From Ruminococcus sp. 210702-SL.1.03 (GTDB lineage Bacteria > Bacillota > Clostridia > Oscillospirales > Ruminococcaceae): DNA of 64,000 nucleotides. Below, piece by piece: positions 59,956-64,000 of the stretch; within the stretch, counting starts at the first letter, position 1; each line of letters begins with the position of its first letter. A program made the translations under genes and the position numbers. The notes below the pieces were generated by a model. That model was not told the DNA's origin and searched no databases. It was given only the letters and a program-made list of their open reading frames with translations. The stretch lies in NCBI RefSeq assembly GCF_020559915.1, contig NZ_JAJCLZ010000001.1, positions 272,472 through 336,471 on the forward strand, in the 5' to 3' direction.

Positions 59956-62358
59956 TTATACCTGAGCGCCGTAACCGTAACCGGAGTCCTTATAGCCGCT
60001 CTTTTTCTTCTTTTTGCCGTAATTATTATTCTGTCTGTCGGGGTGTTTCTTGATCTGATGCTGCTGCCACTTAGTCCAAAGCGAAGGAGCGAGGAACATC
60101 GAGGTGTAAACGCCCGAAACTATGCCGACGATCATAGGCAGCGCAAAGCTCATTATCGAGGTAACGCCTCTCAGCGCGCAGACTATGCAAACGATTATCA
60201 TAACGCTTACAGTGGTAACGTTGGTGTGGATATTTCTCGTAACGGTCTGCGTTACAGAGAGGTTCGTAAGTTCCTGAATATCCAGCTTCTTGCCGTAAAG
60301 GCGCTTGTTTTCGCGGATACGGTCGTAAATAATTATGGTCGAGTTTATTGAGTATCCCATGATGGTGAGCAGTACCGCGATGAAGTTCGAGTTTATATCG
60401 AAGCCGAAGATTATGAATGAGCCGTAAACCATTACCATATCGTGCAGCAGACCCAGCACCGCGAAAGCGCCTGCCGAAATACCGCCGATATTTCTAAACC
60501 TGATGCCGATGTAGATTATCATTACTACTACCGCGAGAAGCAGCGCTACAAGGCTCTTAGCAAAGAAGGTCTTGCCGTTGGTAGGAGAAACGTTGGTAGA
60601 TTCCAGCGTGTCTACTTCGTTATCGGGATAAGCTTTCTGAAGTTCTTCCTTTATGCTCTGCTGCTCAGCATCGCTGATGCCGTTTTTGGAAGCGAATGAG
60701 AGCTGCAGCGATTTCTTTCCGCTGGAGAAGTCCTCACCTATGGTAACGGTGCAGTCCTCGCCGCAGGCGTCTTTAACTATCTTCTTGACGTTGCTATCGT
60801 CAACACTGCCGTTGTAGCTGTATGAAAGCAGCGTACCGCCCTTGAACTCGATGGCGATATTCGGTATTCCCGCGATGGTGAGTGCCGCGAATATGATGAC
60901 GAGCACGGAGGAGATGATAGCGTAGACCTTTGTGTGCTGTACTATCTTTATGCGCTTTCTCTCGAGAACGGGGGTAGCGTCTACCTCGTCCTTTACGCCG
61001 AAGAAGCTGCGTTTTCTAAAGCACTTGAATCTCGCGAGTGACTCGAGCATAAGGCGCGAGCAGAAGATGCCGAAGATGAAGTTCGTGATTATACCTACCA
61101 GCAGGGTGAAGCCCAGCGAGTAGATAGTGCCCGCCATGGAAGCACCGAAGAACGAGAATATAGGCTTGAGCAGCGTGCCGAAAATGCTGTCAGTAGAGCC
61201 AAACGAGCCCATGAGGATAACGGCAACGAAAATTACCGTGATGTTTGAATCGAATACGGCGGCCCAAGCGCGCTTGTAGCCCTGCTCGATAGCTCCGCCG
61301 AGCGTTTTGCCGAGCCTCAGCTCTTCCTTTATACGCTCTGCCACGATGATGTTCGCGTCAACGCCCATACCGATAGAAAGTATGATACCCGCGATACCGG
61401 GAATGGTGAGCGTGAAGCTGTCGAATGCCGCGAAGAAGCCCGATACGCAGGCGATAGAGCCTACCACCTGACCTATAAGCGCGATGGTAGCAACTGTGCC
61501 GGGAAGTCTGTATGTAATGATAAGGTACAATGCAACGAATGCAAAAGCGATGATACCCGCGAGCAGCATAGCCGTTCTGGCGCCTGTACCGAGGGTAGGC
61601 GAGATGATATTGGTGCTGGTAGCGGTAAGCTTAAAGGGCAGCGAGCCTGCGTTTATCTTATCTGCAAGCGCCTGCGCTTCATCGTAGGTGAAGCTGCCCT
61701 CTATCTGGCATTTGCCGTCGGTGATGGCGGAGTTTACGGTAGCGTTAGAGATACAGGTATCGTCCATCCATATCGAGATAGAGCCCTTGCTCGAAGCAAG
61801 CTCGGTAGTAGCCGCGCCGAAAGCCTTTTTGCCGTCTTTATCAAGCTCGAGGCTTACTACATACTGAGTTTCGCCGTTATTATCGGTATATCCCATAGCC
61901 TCAGCCTTAGTAACGTTTTCGCCGGTCATTACCTGCTCGCCGGTCTGCTCAGAGCCTTTGACGAAGGTAAGTATAGCGGTCTCGCCGAGCTCGCCGACCG
62001 CCGACTCAGGGTCGAAGTCGGTCTCGCCCGCCTGCCAAGGGAACGAAACTATTATTTTATTTTTGGTATAGTCAACGTATACCTCGCTGTCGGTGATATT
62101 GAGGTTCAGCAGGCGCTGTTCGATAACTGCCTTAGCGGAATCCATATCCTGTTTTGAAGCGTCATAATCGCCCTCGGGGCCGAAGGTAGCGTTTACGCCG
62201 CCCTGAATGTCGATACCCCAGCGTATTTCGTCAACGCCTTTGATTATAGTGTTTTCTATATCGCCGTACTTAGTGTGAAATCCAAAGAATGTAAAGTAGG
62301 CAAATGCAAGAATAAGGGCAAAAACTATAAAAAACACCGGTTTTTTTGCACGTCGCAC
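59956..62358 (-). CDS. secDF: SecDF fusion protein
   Basis: 800 residues. The start is GTG at 62358, 7 bases after AGGAGG; an upstream TTG lies in the SD itself. SecD part: WGIDIQGGVNATF, P1 domain, and GMGVDANIIVAERIKEEL; SecF part: AIEFKGGTLLSYSY and GYSINSTIIIYDRIRENKR. Twelve membrane segments in all. Uses the proton gradient to pull secreted proteins through SecYEG. Ends with a Lys/Gly/Tyr-rich tail. Promoter TTGACA at 62474-62479 has a rather long 19-bp spacer. Confidence 0.96.
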   Translation of the reverse strand: MRRAKKPVFFIVFALILAFAYFTFFGFHTKYGDIENTIIKGVDEIRWGIDIQGGVNATFGPEGDYDASKQDMDSAKAVIEQRLLNLNITDSEVYVDYTKNKIIVSFPWQAGETDFDPESAVGELGETAILTFVKGSEQTGEQVMTGENVTKAEAMGYTDNNGETQYVVSLELDKDGKKAFGAATTELASSKGSISIWMDDTCISNATVNSAITDGKCQIEGSFTYDEAQALADKINAGSLPFKLTATSTNIISPTLGTGARTAMLLAGIIAFAFVALYLIITYRLPGTVATIALIGQVVGSIACVSGFFAAFDSFTLTIPGIAGIILSIGMGVDANIIVAERIKEELRLGKTLGGAIEQGYKRAWAAVFDSNITVIFVAVILMGSFGSTDSIFGTLLKPIFSFFGASMAGTIYSLGFTLLVGIITNFIFGIFCSRLMLESLARFKCFRKRSFFGVKDEVDATPVLERKRIKIVQHTKVYAIISSVLVIIFAALTIAGIPNIAIEFKGGTLLSYSYNGSVDDSNVKKIVKDACGEDCTVTIGEDFSSGKKSLQLSFASKNGISDAEQQSIKEELQKAYPDNEVDTLESTNVSPTNGKTFFAKSLVALLLAVVVMIIYIGIRFRNIGGISAGAFAVLGLLHDMVMVYGSFIIFGFDINSNFIAVLLTIMGYSINSTIIIYDRIRENKRLYGKKLDIQELTNLSVTQTVTRNIHTNVTTVSVMIIVCIVCALRGVTSIMSFALPMIVGIVSGVYTSMFLAPSLWTKWQQHQIKKHPDRQNNNYGKKKKKSGYKDSGYGYGAQV

Positions 62359-62515
62359 TTTTTTTCCTCCTAAAAGCAAAATCAGTCATATCATTTCGGC
62401 GGCAGGCACGGCAAGCGCCATTACAGCCAAAAGTCAATTCGTCTTTTTATTATACTACTTTTTGTTGTAAATGTCAAGAGAAAAAATCGACTTCTGACTT
62501 ATTTTCGGGGGGGTT

Positions 62516-62544
62516 GATACATTAGCTGAATTGTGGTATAATTA
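62516..62544 (+). promoter_or_regulatory. pepT promoter
   Basis: TTGATA (62516), 17-bp spacer, TATAAT (62539). Confidence 0.83.
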
Positions 62545-62580
62545 TAATAGTACTAATTAAAGTAATGAAGGTGGATAATT

Positions 62581-63804
62581 ATGACAGACGTTATAGAAAA
62601 ATTCCTGCGCTACATCGCGGTGGACACGCAGTCAAGCGAGGAGAGCGAAACTTTTCCCAGCACTGAAAAGCAGAAAAATTTGGCGCGTATGCTTTACGAC
62701 GAACTGTGCGAGATGGGCGCGGCGGACGTTTATTTCAACGAGCGCGACTGCTTTGTTTACGCGAAGATACCCGCTGCCGATGGCGGAGAGTCGGCGCGCA
62801 GGCTGGGCTTCATCGCGCACATGGATACCTCGCCCGAAGCTTCGGGAAGCGGGGTGAAAGCGCGGTTCGTTGAAAATTACGACGGCGGCGATATTCTGCT
62901 GAACGCCGAGAAAAACATCACGCTTTCGCCCGCGCAGTTTCCCGAGTTGGCGGCTTACCGCGGCAAAACGCTGATAGTAACCGACGGCACTACCCTGCTC
63001 GGCGCGGACGACAAGGCGGGCGTTGCCGAAATAATGGCGGCGGCCCAGCGACTGCTGACGAGCGGTCTGCCGCACGGCGAGATCTGCATAGCTTTCACGC
63101 CGGACGAAGAGATCGGCGGCGGTATCGACAAATTCGACATCGAGCATTTCGGCGCGGACGCGGCTTACACAATAGACGGCGGCGGATTGGGCGAGCTGGA
63201 GTTTGAAAATTTCAACGCCGCCTCCGCGCACATCACTATCACCGGTCTGAACGTGCACACGGGCGAGGCTAAGGGCAAGATGATCAACGCCGCGCAGCTC
63301 GCCGCCGAGTACGAGATGCTTCTGCCCGCCGCCGAAAAGCCCGAGCACACCGAGGGTTACGAGGGATTTTTCCACCTGCTGAGCATTTCGGGCGACACCT
63401 CTCGCGCCGAGCTGAAATACCTTATCCGCGACCACGACCGCGCGAAATTCGAGTCGCGCAAAGAGCTTATGCGCCGCACCGCCGACCTGCTGAACGCGAA
63501 GTACGGCAAGGGTAGAGTGCAAATAGAAATTTCTGACACATATTACAATATGCGTGAGAAGATAGAGCCGCAGAATATGTTCCTCATCGAAAACGCGGCG
63601 GAGTGCATGAAAGAGCTGGGCGTACAGCCGAAAATACAGCCGATACGCGGCGGCACGGACGGCGCGAACCTCTCGTTCCGCGGACTGCCCTGCCCTAATC
63701 TTTTCACGGGCGGGCACAATTACCACGGCGTTTACGAGTACGTCTGCGCCGAGTCGATGGAACTTGCCGCCGAGCTGATAGTCAAGCTTGCCTGCAAAGG
63801 ATAA
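62581..63804 (+). CDS. pepT: Peptidase T (tripeptidase)
   Basis: 407 residues, M20B metallopeptidase. Zinc ligands by family: His in GFIAHMDTSPEASG (near 80), Asp in GADDKAGVAE (near 142), Glu pair in FTPDEEIGGG (near 176), Asp in IDGGGLGEL and His in TGGHNYHG (near 380). Removes N-terminal residues from tripeptides in the cytoplasm. GAAGGTGG precedes the ATG. Monocistronic. Confidence 0.96.
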   Translation: MTDVIEKFLRYIAVDTQSSEESETFPSTEKQKNLARMLYDELCEMGAADVYFNERDCFVYAKIPAADGGESARRLGFIAHMDTSPEASGSGVKARFVENYDGGDILLNAEKNITLSPAQFPELAAYRGKTLIVTDGTTLLGADDKAGVAEIMAAAQRLLTSGLPHGEICIAFTPDEEIGGGIDKFDIEHFGADAAYTIDGGGLGELEFENFNAASAHITITGLNVHTGEAKGKMINAAQLAAEYEMLLPAAEKPEHTEGYEGFFHLLSISGDTSRAELKYLIRDHDRAKFESRKELMRRTADLLNAKYGKGRVQIEISDTYYNMREKIEPQNMFLIENAAECMKELGVQPKIQPIRGGTDGANLSFRGLPCPNLFTGGHNYHGVYEYVCAESMELAAELIVKLACKG

Positions 63805-63805
63805 A

Positions 63806-63841
63806 AAATACGGCAGAGTTTTTACGCTCTGCCGTTTTTTT
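63806..63841. terminator. pepT terminator
   Basis: ACGGCAGAG/CTCTGCCGT stem with T7 on the plus strand and an A run on the other side, serving both convergent genes. Confidence 0.87.
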
Positions 63842-64000
63842 ACATCATTTCCTTCACTGCTTTCGCCAACTTCTTCATCAGCTTTTTACCCGCGACCCCG
63901 TTCTGCTTGTACCCAAGCTTGCCTAGCACCGCGTTGGTCGCTTTCTCCGTACCGCCGCCAAAGCCGCCGTCATCTGCAAGGCTCTCAGGCACGCCCAGCG
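63840..64000 (-). CDS. C-terminal fragment of an unknown protein (start beyond window)
   Basis: Minus-strand frame open from the window edge to TAA at 63842-63840, 53 codons. It reads ...LGVPESLADDGGFGGGTEKATNAVLGKLGYKQNG, then Lys-rich VAGKKLMKKLAKAVKEMM (in parts). Gly-rich and basic at the end; no family recognised. The adjacent bidirectional terminator supports a real gene end. Confidence 0.55.
   Translation of the reverse strand, partial: LGVPESLADDGGFGGGTEKATNAVLGKLGYKQNGVAGKKLMKKLAKAVKEMM

Noticed and set aside
62632..63726. 364-codon minus-strand open frame
   Set aside because: Antisense shadow of pepT, whose metal-binding motifs are clear. Likewise the 1540-2457 plus frame opposite plsX.
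1..64000. Prophage, integron or CRISPR array
   Set aside because: No integrase, terminase, portal, cas gene or regularly spaced repeat is seen; the only mobile feature is the MITE.

Overview
The window reads as chromosome of a Gram-positive anaerobe of the Clostridia, most likely Ruminococcaceae/Oscillospiraceae (Ruminococcus-like). This is inferred from gene content and order: topA-trmFO-plsX-rnc, infC-rpmI-rplT, dgt-dnaG-rpoD and rsmD-coaD blocks, a threonine T-box, a CIRCE operator, Firmicutes-type LexA boxes, FeoA/FeoA/FeoB, LCP and YkuD cell-wall enzymes, and a GH2 mannosidase. Promoters are unusually easy to read: almost every transcription unit has TTGACA-17-TATAAT-like boxes and ends in a GC hairpin with a T run. 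The region is mostly core genome; there is no prophage, CRISPR array or rRNA operon.

Layout. 1-9.5 kb (minus): radical SAM protein (cut by the window edge), rnc, plsX, trmFO, topA, dprA, an SpoU methyltransferase, then rplT-rpmI-infC, with infC starting at ATT behind an attenuator-like leader. 9.5-12.3 kb: an orphan MoxR-type ATPase and a divergent ArsP_2-like metal permease. 12.3-13 kb: a relB-yoeB toxin-antitoxin pair bounded by two identical 34-bp terminator hairpins. 13-18.4 kb (minus): dgt, dnaG, rpoD, an Rrf2 regulator and a membrane-anchored GH25-like protein. 18.6-22.1 kb: YigZ, rpmE, a two-component system, and a strongly structured RNA with its own promoter and terminator (6S-like). 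22.2-26 kb: nicotinate/nicotinamide salvage pair pncB-pncA, a 215-bp MITE with 20-bp terminal inverted repeats, a lipoprotein and an anchored surface protein.

26-33 kb: hsp20 under a CIRCE operator, an SPFH/NfeD pair, tRNA-Pro(UGG), feoA-feoA-feoB with DtxR-like boxes, and a membrane protein. 33-37 kb: an L,D-transpeptidase and a zinc-ribbon/TM/4xPASTA protein without kinase domain. 37-42 kb: metA (acetyl type), a tail-anchored protein with a J-like N-terminus, two unknown proteins and a cyclophilin. 42-48 kb: a Thr T-box leader driving a small membrane protein plus thrS, a nucleotidyltransferase, an SDR enzyme and a Ser/Thr-rich surface protein. 48-53 kb: rsmD-coaD-coiled-coil operon, a HAD phosphatase, an AraC regulator and an LCP ligase. 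53-64 kb: galE, a lipoprotein, a cytoplasmic beta-mannosidase flanked by LacI-type operators, an SOS-controlled Y-family polymerase, a SecDF fusion and pepT.

The best candidates for something undescribed are the structured RNA at 21.9-22.1 kb, the MITE with a micro-ORF, the terminator-flanked toxin-antitoxin cassette, the kinase-less PASTA protein and the T-box-controlled membrane protein. Functions given for families rest on recognised motifs; no database search was possible.
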